Part shown: piece after piece, positions 6,424-14,194 of the stretch
Layout: each line of letters opens with the position of its first letter
Numbering within the stretch: position 1 is the first letter of the stretch
Assembly: GCF_000348785.1 (NCBI RefSeq)
Contig: NC_020520.1
Location: 4,712,001 to 4,776,000, forward strand
Length of the DNA stretch: 64,000 bases
Origin: Ilumatobacter coccineus YM16-304
GTDB taxonomy: Bacteria; Actinomycetota; Acidimicrobiia; Acidimicrobiales; Ilumatobacteraceae
Direction of reading: 5' to 3'
Position numbers and translations under genes: made by a program
The notes under the pieces: model-generated
What the model was told of the DNA's origin: nothing
Seen by the model: only the letters and a program-made list of their open reading frames with translations
Databases searched by the model: none

Positions 6424-8936
6424 CGATCGACGCGATCAGCACCGACCGACCAGCATCGTCACCTTCGCCCCGGGCGATCCTGTGGGCGGTCGGCTTCAGC
6501 GTGTTCGTCGCGGCCGACGACCTCACCGTGGTGTCGACGATGCTGCGGCCGATCATCGGCGACCTCGGGCTCGTCCTCCCCGACGGCCTCGACGACGCTG
6601 CCTGGATCGTCAACGCCTACCTCATCGCGTTCATCGCGATCATGCCGATCGCCGGTCGGCTCAGCGACGTCATCGGTCGCCGCCGCACCTTCATGCTGGC
6701 GTACGCGATCTTCACCGTCGGCACGATCTGGATTCCGCTCGCCGACTCCCTCGGACCGCTCCTGATCGGACGCGTGCTCACGGCGATCGGCGGCGGTGCC
6801 ATGGTGCCCGTCGCGCTCGCCGTCGTCGGTGACGTCTACCCCGCCGAGAAGCGGGCCAGGGCGCTCGGCACGCTCGGCGCGATCGAAACGCTCGGCTGGG
6901 TCTGGGGTCCGCTGTACGGCGCCATGCTCGTCCGCTTCCTGTCGTGGAGATGGCAGTTCTGGTTGAACGTGCCGCTCGCCATCGGCGGAGCGATCGCCGT
7001 GTGGTGGGCGCTCGCCGACCACGACCGTTCGACCGCTCGCGTGCAGCGTGTCGACTGGCTCGGCGCCGGACTGCTCACCACCGCGCTCGTCTCGCTCAAC
7101 CTCGCCCTGCTCGGCAGCGCCGAAGTGCAGAGCGTCCAGGGCCTCGACGAGCTCACCGGCAACAACTCCACCGACTTCCGCCTCCTGTATCCGCTCGCCC
7201 TCGCGGCGACCGTCGCGTTCGTGTGGCAGCAACGTCGCCTCCGCGCGGCGGGCCGCGATCAACTCATCGACACTCGACTGTTCCGCGGTCGCAACGTGCG
7301 CGTTGCGCTGATCGTCAACTTCCTCGTCGGTGCCGGACTCGTCATCGCCATGGTCGACGTGCCGTTGTTCATCAACGCGGTCGAGATCGACCTCGAACGC
7401 TCGGCGGTCGTCGCCGGGTGGATCCTCTCCGCGCTCACCGCGGCGATGGCGATCGCCTCGTACGTCGGCGGCCGCGTCACCGAACGCACCTGGTACGGCC
7501 CGCCGATCGTGCTCGGCCTCGTGGCCTCCACCCTCGCGTACGGGCTGATGGGCTTCACGTGGGGCGGCGACACGCCGTACCCGCTGCTCGCCGCGCAACT
7601 CGCGCTGCTCGGCGCCGGCATCGGCCTCACCGTGGCACCCACCACCTCGGCCGTCGTCGACCACGCCGATCCCGACGCCCGAGGCGCGGCCGCTGCCGTG
7701 GTGATGGTGGTACGGATGATCGGCCTCAGCGTCGGCCTCTCGGCCCTCACCGCATGGGGACTCGCCCGATTCAACGCGCTGCGCGGCGACCTCGACCTGC
7801 CACCGCTCACCGACCCGGAGTTTCCCGCAGCGCTCGCCGAGGCCACCGAGAACCTCACCGCCCAGTCGATCGCCGACACGTTCCTCGCCAGCGCCGCCGC
7901 CCTCGGCGTCGGCCTCGTCCTCTGCCTCACCCTGCTCCGACGCCGCGCCGCCACGGCGGCGGATCCCACCGACGCCGAACCCACCAACCGTCTCACCAAC
8001 CGTGCCCCCGACCCCGAACAACCCGAAGAGGAGGTCGCCATGACCACCGACGACAACGCCACCAACCCCACCCTCGACAACACGCCCGAAGAGAGCGACG
8101 TGAACGGAGTCGACGACGACCCGATCACCGCCGAGAACCCTCGCATCGACGCGACGCCGCCGATCGGCGACACCGACGAGATGCCCGTCATCGCCATGGC
8201 CGCGTCAGACGGCGCCGTCCCGATCGACGAGCCGATCGACGACGAGCCTCGGCTCAGCAGCGCCGGCTGGATCCACCGCAACCTCGTCGCCGTCATGAGC
8301 GTGTTCGCACTCGCGCTACTCGGCTCGCTCGTCTTGCTGGCGGTGATGTTCACCAAAGCCAACGCCACACAGAACGAACTCGACGACACGCGCGCCGAAC
8401 TCGCCACCACCCGCGACGACATGGAACGCGTCGAGGCCGGCGCAGCGATCTTCGCGTCGCAGGTCAACGGCTTCGTCGAGCAGGTCAACGAACTCGGCCC
8501 GTCGATCGACGACGGGCTCGACCAGGCCGTCACCGGGCTGGAGGACTTCGGGTCGTCGACCATCGACTTCACCGTCAACATCGACGAGAACATCTCGATC
8601 CAGCAGGACTTCGCGATCGACAGGACGATCGCCGTGCCGATCAGCACCTCCATCCCGATCGACGAGGAGTTCGACACGCGCATCACGATCAACGGACCGT
8701 TCGGCGTCGACATCCCCCTCGACATCACCGTGCCGATCGACCTCGACGTGCCGATCGACCTCACCGTCGACATCCCGATCAACGAGACGATCCCGATCGA
8801 CGTCGACGTCCCCGTCCAACTCGACGTGCCGATCTCGGTCGACGTGAAGGGCACCGAACTCGAAGCGCTCACCGCGTCGCTCATCGAAGGGCTCCGCGCC
8901 TTCCAGGCCGGTCTCGGCGGTTTGACCGGCAACTGA
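6420..8936 (+). CDS. MFS (P55/DHA2-like) exporter fused in frame to a single-pass Ile/Asp-repeat protein
   Basis: The 838-codon frame starts at the ATG overlapping the lipoprotein stop. Residues 1-540 form a 14-helix DHA2-type MFS transporter: an early membrane-embedded DD pair (AADDLTVVSTML), GRLSDVIGRRR between helices 2 and 3, and the motif-C-like GWVWGPLYGAML. The partner lipoprotein suggests lipid or drug export, as for mycobacterial P55. No stop separates this from residues 541-838, which hold an acidic stretch, one membrane helix (about 618-645), a short coiled coil (about 650-690) and a repeat of alternating hydrophobic and Asp/Glu residues (IPID, VPIDL, DVPI) at about 715-815. A strong internal ribosome-binding site before codon 541 means the second half may also, or only, be made as a separate protein. 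Confidence 0.75.
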   Translation: MTIDAISTDRPASSPSPRAILWAVGFSVFVAADDLTVVSTMLRPIIGDLGLVLPDGLDDAAWIVNAYLIAFIAIMPIAGRLSDVIGRRRTFMLAYAIFTVGTIWIPLADSLGPLLIGRVLTAIGGGAMVPVALAVVGDVYPAEKRARALGTLGAIETLGWVWGPLYGAMLVRFLSWRWQFWLNVPLAIGGAIAVWWALADHDRSTARVQRVDWLGAGLLTTALVSLNLALLGSAEVQSVQGLDELTGNNSTDFRLLYPLALAATVAFVWQQRRLRAAGRDQLIDTRLFRGRNVRVALIVNFLVGAGLVIAMVDVPLFINAVEIDLERSAVVAGWILSALTAAMAIASYVGGRVTERTWYGPPIVLGLVASTLAYGLMGFTWGGDTPYPLLAAQLALLGAGIGLTVAPTTSAVVDHADPDARGAAAAVVMVVRMIGLSVGLSALTAWGLARFNALRGDLDLPPLTDPEFPAALAEATENLTAQSIADTFLASAAALGVGLVLCLTLLRRRAATAADPTDAEPTNRLTNRAPDPEQPEEEVAMTTDDNATNPTLDNTPEESDVNGVDDDPITAENPRIDATPPIGDTDEMPVIAMAASDGAVPIDEPIDDEPRLSSAGWIHRNLVAVMSVFALALLGSLVLLAVMFTKANATQNELDDTRAELATTRDDMERVEAGAAIFASQVNGFVEQVNELGPSIDDGLDQAVTGLEDFGSSTIDFTVNIDENISIQQDFAIDRTIAVPISTSIPIDEEFDTRITINGPFGVDIPLDITVPIDLDVPIDLTVDIPINETIPIDVDVPVQLDVPISVDVKGTELEALTASLIEGLRAFQAGLGGLTGN
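8026..8042 (+). promoter_or_regulatory. Internal ribosome-binding site and ATG inside the MFS-repeat protein frame
   Basis: AAGAGGAGG (8026-8034) lies five bases before an in-frame ATG at 8040. It is one of the best Shine-Dalgarno matches in the window, placed exactly where MFS homology ends and a new acidic N-terminus (MTTDDNATNP) begins. This suggests a second protein of 298 residues initiated inside the frame, with the MFS stop codon lost or absent. Confidence 0.6.
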
Positions 8937-8961
8937 CCCGACCTCGGTAGGTTCCACGAAC

Positions 8962-9708
8962 GTGAGCGACGAGCAACCAAAGCGAGTGCGGGGCATCGGC
9001 ACCCTCACCGACTCCGAGTCGGGCGCCCGCGTGGTGGCCCGACCGGCGAGCACGTTCAAGGTCCGCCGTCGCGGGCTCTCGCCGAAACGACAAGCGGAGT
9101 TCGACGAGTGGATCGAGAAGTGGAGCGTGCCGATCGACGGCCCGCTGCTCGACTGGAACGACACGTTCGCCAACGCCGACGGCCGTGATCCCGAGCGTGG
9201 TGTCGTGCTCGACATCGGGTTCGGTCACGGCGAGTCGACGATCCAGATGGCACGCGCCCAGCCCGACTACGACGTGCTCGGCGTCGAAGTGCACGATCCC
9301 GGCGTGGTCACCGTCCTCGACGCGATCGAGAACGACCCGCTCCCGCACGTGCGCGTCGTGTACGGCGACGTCATCCAGTTCCTCCATCGCGTCGGCCCCG
9401 AGTCGCTGCGCATCGTCCGCGTGTTCTTCCCCGATCCGTGGAAGAAGCCGCGCCAGCACCACCGCCGGCTCGTCCGCCACGACATGGTCACGGCGCTCAC
9501 CGACCGCCTCGAGATCGGTGGAGAACTCCAACTCGCGACCGACATCGTCGACTACGCCGAGTTGATGCACGAGGTGTGCGAGGCCGAACCGCGGCTCACC
9601 GGCGGCATCGTCGAGCGACCCGACGAGCGGCCGCTCACCCGCTTCGAACAGCGGGGCCTCGACGCCGGTCGCCCCATCACCGACCTCCGCTACCGCCGCA
9701 CCAGCTGA
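8962..9708 (+). CDS. trmB: tRNA (guanine-N7-)-methyltransferase TrmB
   Basis: This 248-residue cytoplasmic enzyme uses SAM to methylate N7 of G46 in the tRNA variable loop. The SAM site is VVLDIGFGHGES (about 82-92), followed by the family-specific FFPDPWKKPRQHHRRLV, where the Asp and Lys residues are catalytic and bind tRNA. The C-terminal TRFEQRG is also typical. A basic N-terminal extension (KVRRRGLSPKRQAE) matches the TrmB pattern. The start is a GTG at 8962. It lies 25 bases after the MFS-repeat gene and may share its transcript. Confidence 0.93.
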   Translation: MSDEQPKRVRGIGTLTDSESGARVVARPASTFKVRRRGLSPKRQAEFDEWIEKWSVPIDGPLLDWNDTFANADGRDPERGVVLDIGFGHGESTIQMARAQPDYDVLGVEVHDPGVVTVLDAIENDPLPHVRVVYGDVIQFLHRVGPESLRIVRVFFPDPWKKPRQHHRRLVRHDMVTALTDRLEIGGELQLATDIVDYAELMHEVCEAEPRLTGGIVERPDERPLTRFEQRGLDAGRPITDLRYRRTS

Positions 9709-9712
9709 CGAC

Positions 9713-9753
9713 CCGCTTGTTTCCCTTGGACCGGGACCAAGGGAAACAAGCGG
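9713..9753. repeat. 37-bp-family palindromic repeat, single unit
   Basis: A 17-base perfect inverted repeat (arms CCGCTTGTTTCCCTTGG and its complement) encloses ACCGGGA. It lies between trmB and the homocysteine methyltransferase gene. The internal layout is TGTTTC, five bases, GACCGGGAC, five bases, GAAACA. The same layout occurs at 17.4, 37.6 and 42.5 kb. It could form a terminator-like hairpin but has no T-tract. Confidence 0.85.
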
Positions 9754-9775
9754 ATTTGTCCGGCAGACTGTTCGG

Positions 9776-10768
9776 ATGACCATCCTGCACGACCTGATCG
9801 ACGAGCGTGGCGTGTTGCTGATCGACGGCGCCATGGGAACCGAGCTGTTCTCGCGCGGTCTCGAGTCGGGCGGGGCTCCCGAACTGTGGAACGTCGAGCA
9901 TCCCGACCGGGTCACCGCGGTCCACACCGACTACATCAACGCCGGCTCCGACATCGTGCTCACCAACTCGTTCGGTGGCACCGGCTTCCGCCTCAAGCTG
10001 CACCAGGCCGACGACCGCGTCCTCGAACTCAACGAGGCCGCCGCCCGCGTGGCTCGCGCTGCGGCCGATGCCGCCGACCGCCGCGTGCTCGTCGCCGGCT
10101 CGATGGGTCCGACCGGCGAACTGCTCGAACCGATGGGTTCGATGACACCCGAAACGTGTGCGGCGGCGTTCGCCGAACAGGCCAAAGGGCTCGACGCCGG
10201 CGGTGCCGACGTGCTGTGGATCGAGACGATGAGTCACCTCGACGAGATCGCCGCCGCCGTCGAAGGCGCCCGATCGGTCAGCAACCTGCCGATCTGCGCA
10301 ACGCTCAGCTACGACACCGCGGGTCGCACGATGATGGGCGTCACCGGCGCCGATGCGGTCACCCGGCTCGCCGAGATCGGCGTCGACGCGGTCGGTGCCA
10401 ACTGCGGCAACAACCTCGCCGACACCGAAGCGGCGCTCGAGGAGATGCGCGCCACCAACGCCGACATCCTCCTCGTGAGCAAGGCCAACGCCGGCATGCC
10501 CCAGTGGGTCGGTGCCGAACTGCACTACAGCGGCTCCCCCGAGGTGATGGCCGCCCACGCCGTCCGCCAGCGGGAGGCCGGCATCCAGATCATCGGCGCA
10601 TGCTGCGGCAGTTCACCGGAGCACCTCGCGATGATGCGCAAGGTGCTCGACGGCGAGATCGAGGTCCCCGACGTCGAGGTCGAGGTGGCGGCGGTCCGCC
10701 AGGTCGCCAAGCCTCGCGAACGCCGCGGCGGCCGCCGCAAGCCCGGCCCCGCCGGCGCTTCCTACTGA
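9776..10768 (+). CDS. Homocysteine S-methyltransferase family protein
   Basis: This 330-residue protein has a pterin-like barrel of the homocysteine methyltransferase family (MetH N-terminal, BHMT, MmuM). The segment LIDGAMGTELFSRGL opens the barrel. Zinc ligands are C210 in GANCGNN and C276-C277 in GACCGSSPEH. These enzymes move a methyl group from betaine, S-methylmethionine or another donor to homocysteine to make methionine. The donor cannot be told here, and no MetH cobalamin domains follow. The C-terminal 25 residues are basic (RERRGGRRKPG) and probably disordered. It stands alone between a repeat and a convergent regulator gene. Confidence 0.85.
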   Translation: MTILHDLIDERGVLLIDGAMGTELFSRGLESGGAPELWNVEHPDRVTAVHTDYINAGSDIVLTNSFGGTGFRLKLHQADDRVLELNEAAARVARAAADAADRRVLVAGSMGPTGELLEPMGSMTPETCAAAFAEQAKGLDAGGADVLWIETMSHLDEIAAAVEGARSVSNLPICATLSYDTAGRTMMGVTGADAVTRLAEIGVDAVGANCGNNLADTEAALEEMRATNADILLVSKANAGMPQWVGAELHYSGSPEVMAAHAVRQREAGIQIIGACCGSSPEHLAMMRKVLDGEIEVPDVEVEVAAVRQVAKPRERRGGRRKPGPAGASY

Positions 10769-10802
10769 CAGCCGCACACGCCGACCCGGCGGCGCGCAAC
10801 CA

Positions 10803-11246
10803 TCAGGCGTCGGCAGCGCGCGTCTCGAAGCGGCCATCGGTGAGCGGCAGGCCGGTCTCCTCGTCGACGAAGACGGGGGTGACCCGTCGGCCGGTCGTGC
10901 GATCGACGGTGACGACGAGCGGCTCGCCCATGTCTCCCCACTCGTCGCCCCACGCCATCAGCGTGAGCAGCACGGGGCCGAGCGCACGCCCCTTCCGGGT
11001 GAGGCGATAGTCGTAGCGCGGAGGATGCGGCTGATACTCGACTCGCTCGACGATGCCGTTGCCGACGAGTTGGGTGAGGCGAGCGGTGAGCGTGTTGCGG
11101 GCGATGCCGAGACTCTCCTGCAGGTCGTCGAATCGCGCGATCCCACGAAACAGGTCGCGGACCACCAGCAACGTCCACGGGTCGCCGACCACGTCGAGGG
11201 TGCGGGCGACCGAGCAGTTCATGTCGGCGAAGCTCTTGCGGCGCAT
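10803..11246 (-). CDS. HxlR-family winged-helix transcriptional regulator
   Basis: This 147-residue DNA-binding protein has the HxlR pattern: an early Cys (MNCSVARTLDVVGDPWTLLVVRDLF), a recognition-helix region FDDLQESLGIARNTLTARLTQL and a wing RYDYRLTRKGRALGPVL. It follows the MFS gene with nine bases between stop and start, so the two are probably one operon and the regulator probably controls the exporter. A short inverted-repeat-like stretch in the promoter at 12693-12718 is a candidate binding site. The C-terminal 45 residues (VDRTTGRRVTPVFVD) are an extension seen in some members. Confidence 0.9.
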   Translation of the reverse strand: MRRKSFADMNCSVARTLDVVGDPWTLLVVRDLFRGIARFDDLQESLGIARNTLTARLTQLVGNGIVERVEYQPHPPRYDYRLTRKGRALGPVLLTLMAWGDEWGDMGEPLVVTVDRTTGRRVTPVFVDEETGLPLTDGRFETRAADA

Positions 11247-11255
11247 GAGACGAGG

Positions 11256-12692
11256 CTAGGTCGACGCACCGGCGGGTGCGGCCGTGTGCGGCTCGACGAC
11301 CGGTCGGGTTCGCAGCGGTAGCGAGACGAGGGTGGTGGCGAGCCCGCCGATGATGATCACCAGCCAGATCCGATCGAATCCGGCGAGGGCGGCGGCGAGC
11401 GACGCGGGGGTGCCGAGCATCGCGACGGTGAGCGCCACGCCGAGGGTGCCACCGAACTGCCGGATTGCCTGCAGCACCGCTCCGCCGACACCGATACGAG
11501 TGGGCGGAAGGGCCTGCGCCACGACGCTGGAGAGTTGTGGGAGGCACAAGGCGACGCCGATTCCGGTGAGCAGCATCGACGGCAGATAGTCGACGACGTA
11601 GTCGACATCGTCGCTCAGGAACACATACCGGTAGAGGCCGCCCGATGCGTAGAACAATCCGCCGGCGACGAGGAGCGGTCGCTGCCCGATCCGACCGGCG
11701 AGCGAACCGGCGCGCGGTGCGATGATCGCCACGAGCGCCGGTCCGGGGGCCACGCCGAAGCCGGCAGCGAGAATCGACCAGCCCCACACCTCGGTGAGGA
11801 AGAGGATCGATCCGAGGAACATCGCGGAGAAGGCGGTGCCGAACGCGAGCCCCGCGAGGTTTCCCCATCGAAAGTTGCCGATGCCGAACAGTTCGAGATC
11901 GAGGGCAGGCGCCACCGTGTGCCGCTGATGCACGATGAAGACGGCGAGCGTGGCCAGACCGATCGCGAGGACGATCATCGTGCGCTGGTCGAGCCAGCCG
12001 AAACGGTCGGTCTCGACCACGCCGTAGGAGAGGATTGCGGCCGCTCCGGCGACGAGTGCGACACCGACGAACGACGGGATGCGAGTGGTCGGGTCGCTCG
12101 ATTCGGCGAGCACCCGCCGCCCGGCGACGATCGTGAACACACCGATCGGGAGGTTGATGAAGAACGCCCACCGCCAGCCGAGCGCTTCGACGACGCCGGC
12201 GCCGAGCGTCGGTCCCAGCGCTCCCGCCACCGCGCCCGCAGCGCCCCAGATCGCGACCGCCCTCGGAAGCTGCTCCCGCGGGAACGCCGCCATCACGAGG
12301 GCGAGCGACGACGGAATGAGCATCGCCGCACCGACCGCCTGGGCGAGTCGAAACGTGTTGAGCAACTCGACGTTTGGCGCGAGGCCACACAGCATCGACG
12401 TCGCCGTGAACACGCCAGATCCGATCAAGAAGACCTTGCGGTGCCCGAGCCGATCGGCGACCTTGCCTGCCGGAACCAACAGTGCGGCGAACACGATCGT
12501 GTAGCCGTTGAGCACCCACGACAACTCGGTGGTGCCGGCGCCTGTGAACGTGCTCGCGATGTCGGGGAAGGCCACGTAGAGGATGGTCGTGTCGAGGAAG
12601 GTCGCAAGGGTGGCGAGCGCCGACACGAGCAGCGTCCGACGGGCACGGCGGATGCTTGCAGCAGTCGGTTCATCGACGGTCTGAGAGGTCAT
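11256..12692 (-). CDS. MFS drug-type exporter (DHA2, EmrB/QacA-like)
   Basis: This 478-residue membrane protein has 12-14 predicted helices and DHA2 signatures: TFLDTTILYVAFPDIAS in helix 1, GKVADRLGHRKVF between helices 2 and 3, and GALGPTLGAGVVEALGWRWAF (motif C-like, around helix 5). Such proteins export drugs or small hydrophobic compounds using the proton gradient. It is the first gene of a two-gene operon with the HxlR regulator downstream. It is divergent from a thioesterase-like gene with only 26 bases between start codons. Confidence 0.88.
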   Translation of the reverse strand: MTSQTVDEPTAASIRRARRTLLVSALATLATFLDTTILYVAFPDIASTFTGAGTTELSWVLNGYTIVFAALLVPAGKVADRLGHRKVFLIGSGVFTATSMLCGLAPNVELLNTFRLAQAVGAAMLIPSSLALVMAAFPREQLPRAVAIWGAAGAVAGALGPTLGAGVVEALGWRWAFFINLPIGVFTIVAGRRVLAESSDPTTRIPSFVGVALVAGAAAILSYGVVETDRFGWLDQRTMIVLAIGLATLAVFIVHQRHTVAPALDLELFGIGNFRWGNLAGLAFGTAFSAMFLGSILFLTEVWGWSILAAGFGVAPGPALVAIIAPRAGSLAGRIGQRPLLVAGGLFYASGGLYRYVFLSDDVDYVVDYLPSMLLTGIGVALCLPQLSSVVAQALPPTRIGVGGAVLQAIRQFGGTLGVALTVAMLGTPASLAAALAGFDRIWLVIIIGGLATTLVSLPLRTRPVVEPHTAAPAGAST

Positions 12693-12718
12693 GTGGACAC
12701 ATTGACACAGTCAGTCTT
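12693..12718. promoter_or_regulatory. Divergent promoter between the MFS exporter and thioesterase-like genes
   Basis: The 26 bases contain TGTGGACACATTGACACAG, in which TGTG and ACACA elements repeat in both orientations around TTGACA. The spacing suits an operator that overlaps both promoters. The nearest candidate regulator is the HxlR protein encoded downstream of the exporter. This is inference from position only. Confidence 0.35.
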
Positions 12719-13549
12719 ATGATGCAACTCATGATGTTCGACACGCCCCGATCCGCCGCCACTCGCCCGTCTCGTCTGTCGACGCCGCAGGACGCCGTCG
12801 CCGACATCGCCGGGCCTGCGGAGGTGTCACCGGCGCTGCACGGCTTCGGCGGGCTCCACGGCGGGATCGGACTCGCGCTCGCGCTGCGAGCGGTACTCGA
12901 TTCCGGTCTCGACGAGACGCAGGTCCGCAGCATTCAGGCTCGGTTCTCCCGAGCGGTGCGTGACGAGGTGGCGGTGACGGTCGATGCTCCCGACCACGAC
13001 CGGACGATCGCGACCGCCCACGCCACGCTGACCAGCCGAGGCACGCAGTGCGTGTCCATGTCGGCGCTGTTCGGGCGGTCGAAGGTCGCCCTCCGCGACG
13101 TCACGCCACCGATGCCCGCGTACGCGGCGCCGACCGAGTGCGACGAGTTCGCCATGCCGATCGAGTTCGTCCCGTTCGGCGCGTTCATCGAGATCCGTCC
13201 GACGACCGCTGAGCGCCCCTACGCCGGCGGCGACGACGCTCACCTGGCGGCGTGGATCCGACTCCGTGACGATCCAGCACCCGTCGACCTGGCGCGACTC
13301 GTCATCCTGCTCGACGCGCTCGCACCGTCAGCGGCGGCCACGATGACCGACCTGGTCGCGTTTCCGACCGTCGAGTTGTCGATTCGTCCCGCGCCCGGCG
13401 TCCACACGACGACGTCGCCGTGGATGCTGCTCGACACGCGCTCGACCGTCTCCGCCGACGGATGGGTCGACGAATCCCTCAGCGCATGGGCCCCCGACGG
13501 CACCTTCCTCGCCAGCGCGTCACAGATCCGCCTCGCCAACTCGCTCTGA
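12719..13549 (+). CDS. Thioesterase family protein (double-hotdog, TesB-like)
   Basis: This protein is about 276 residues and is predicted to fold as two hotdog domains like acyl-CoA thioesterases. Supporting features are FGGLHGGIGLALALRAV near residue 45 (the long hotdog helix), RSIQARFSRAVRDEVAV, and the C-terminal STVSADGWVDESLSAWAPDGTFLASASQIRLA, which is the second hotdog strand set. No Shine-Dalgarno precedes any of the four clustered ATG codons (12719, 12722, 12731, 12734), so the start is uncertain and the mRNA may be leaderless. It is divergent from the MFS/HxlR operon. The substrate is unknown. Confidence 0.7.
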   Translation: MMQLMMFDTPRSAATRPSRLSTPQDAVADIAGPAEVSPALHGFGGLHGGIGLALALRAVLDSGLDETQVRSIQARFSRAVRDEVAVTVDAPDHDRTIATAHATLTSRGTQCVSMSALFGRSKVALRDVTPPMPAYAAPTECDEFAMPIEFVPFGAFIEIRPTTAERPYAGGDDAHLAAWIRLRDDPAPVDLARLVILLDALAPSAAATMTDLVAFPTVELSIRPAPGVHTTTSPWMLLDTRSTVSADGWVDESLSAWAPDGTFLASASQIRLANSL

Positions 13550-13568
13550 CGATCGCTGCGACCCGCCC

Positions 13569-13595
13569 GTCATTCTGTGTCTGACACCATTTGAC
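13569..13595. repeat. GTGTC-TGACAC palindrome family, degenerate copy overlapping a gene end
   Basis: GTCATTCTGTGTC followed by TGACACCATTTGAC is an imperfect palindrome related to copies at 15204, 27403 and 45778. It lies at a convergent gene junction and includes the stop codon and last codons (about QMVSDTE) of the minus-strand hypothetical protein. It may serve as a two-way terminator. Confidence 0.7.
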
Positions 13596-14088
13596 CCGGA
13601 GGTCCGGGAGCGAGGGCGTTCGGGTCGGTGCAGGGGCGCAGCTCGAAGTCGACGGCGCCGTCGAGTTCGATTCGGATGAGCAGACCGTCGACCGTCGCCT
13701 CCCCGATCCAGCGAGATGACCCGGCGGTCCGGACCCCGGTGAACGTGGTCGGTCGCCCCGACACCGAGATGTCGCGATCGTCGCTCTCGACGGTGATCGA
13801 GTACGGCAGTTCGATCTTGCTCTGGTCGAGCACGCGCCGGCCGAGCAGATCATGGACGAGCATCGAGCGGCGTACGTTCGGATCGCCGTGTGAGGGCGTG
13901 GCGATGGTGTCGACCGACAGATCCGCCCCGTCGCGCCGTGCGTCCATGGCGAGGTGTCCGGTCGCCTCCGGTGGCCCACCGAATCCGCTCGGCCAGATGC
14001 CGTCGATCGTGTCGCCGACCGGCTCGTACGGCACAAACGCGGCAGCACGGGCCGCGGCACGCCACCGGTTCCCATAGTCGTCGCTCAT
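13570..14088 (-). CDS. Hypothetical protein
   Basis: I do not recognise this 172-residue protein. The ATG at 14088 follows a good GGGAGG ribosome-binding sequence and is preferred to an in-frame ATG at 14127. It has no signal peptide or membrane helix. The N-terminus is Ala-rich (RWRAAARAAAFVPYEPVGD). The middle is mainly beta-strand-like with many Asp and Arg residues (YSITVESDDRDISVSGRP). Two Trp-containing segments (IDGIWPSGFGG, SRWIGEATVDG) are present. Its last seven codons are formed by a palindromic repeat element. It may be a small beta-sandwich protein, but no function can be assigned. Confidence 0.6.
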   Translation of the reverse strand: MSDDYGNRWRAAARAAAFVPYEPVGDTIDGIWPSGFGGPPEATGHLAMDARRDGADLSVDTIATPSHGDPNVRRSMLVHDLLGRRVLDQSKIELPYSITVESDDRDISVSGRPTTFTGVRTAGSSRWIGEATVDGLLIRIELDGAVDFELRPCTDPNALAPGPPGQMVSDTE

Positions 14089-14102
14089 GCGGCCATCCTC
14101 CC

Positions 14103-14174
14103 ACGCGACGACATCTGCCCAGTCCAAAAATCACCCTCACGCGACGATTTTCGCCCAGGCCAAAAATCACCCTC
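14103..14174. repeat. Two tandem 36-bp repeats with conserved GCGACGA and GCCCAG blocks
   Basis: Copies at 14103-14138 and 14139-14174 share ACGCGACGA, then GCCCAG(T/G)CCAAAAATCACCCTC. The second can pair ATTTT with AAAAT across GCCCAGGCC. A related copy lies at 15168-15199. Two copies occupy the upstream region of the minus-strand hypothetical gene starting at 14088; the third is upstream of the SDR gene starting at 15133. Confidence 0.75.
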
Positions 14175-14194
14175 GGGAGGCGTCGCCTATGGCG

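Noticed and set aside
9713-9753. Simple rho-independent terminator of trmB
   Set aside because: The same sequence occurs in divergent promoter gaps, and there is no T-tract; repeat-family membership explains it better, though it may still terminate.
14022-14127. Longer start of the hypothetical protein at 14127
   Set aside because: ATG 14088 has GGGAGG at good distance, and the extra 13 codons fall in the 36-bp repeat region.
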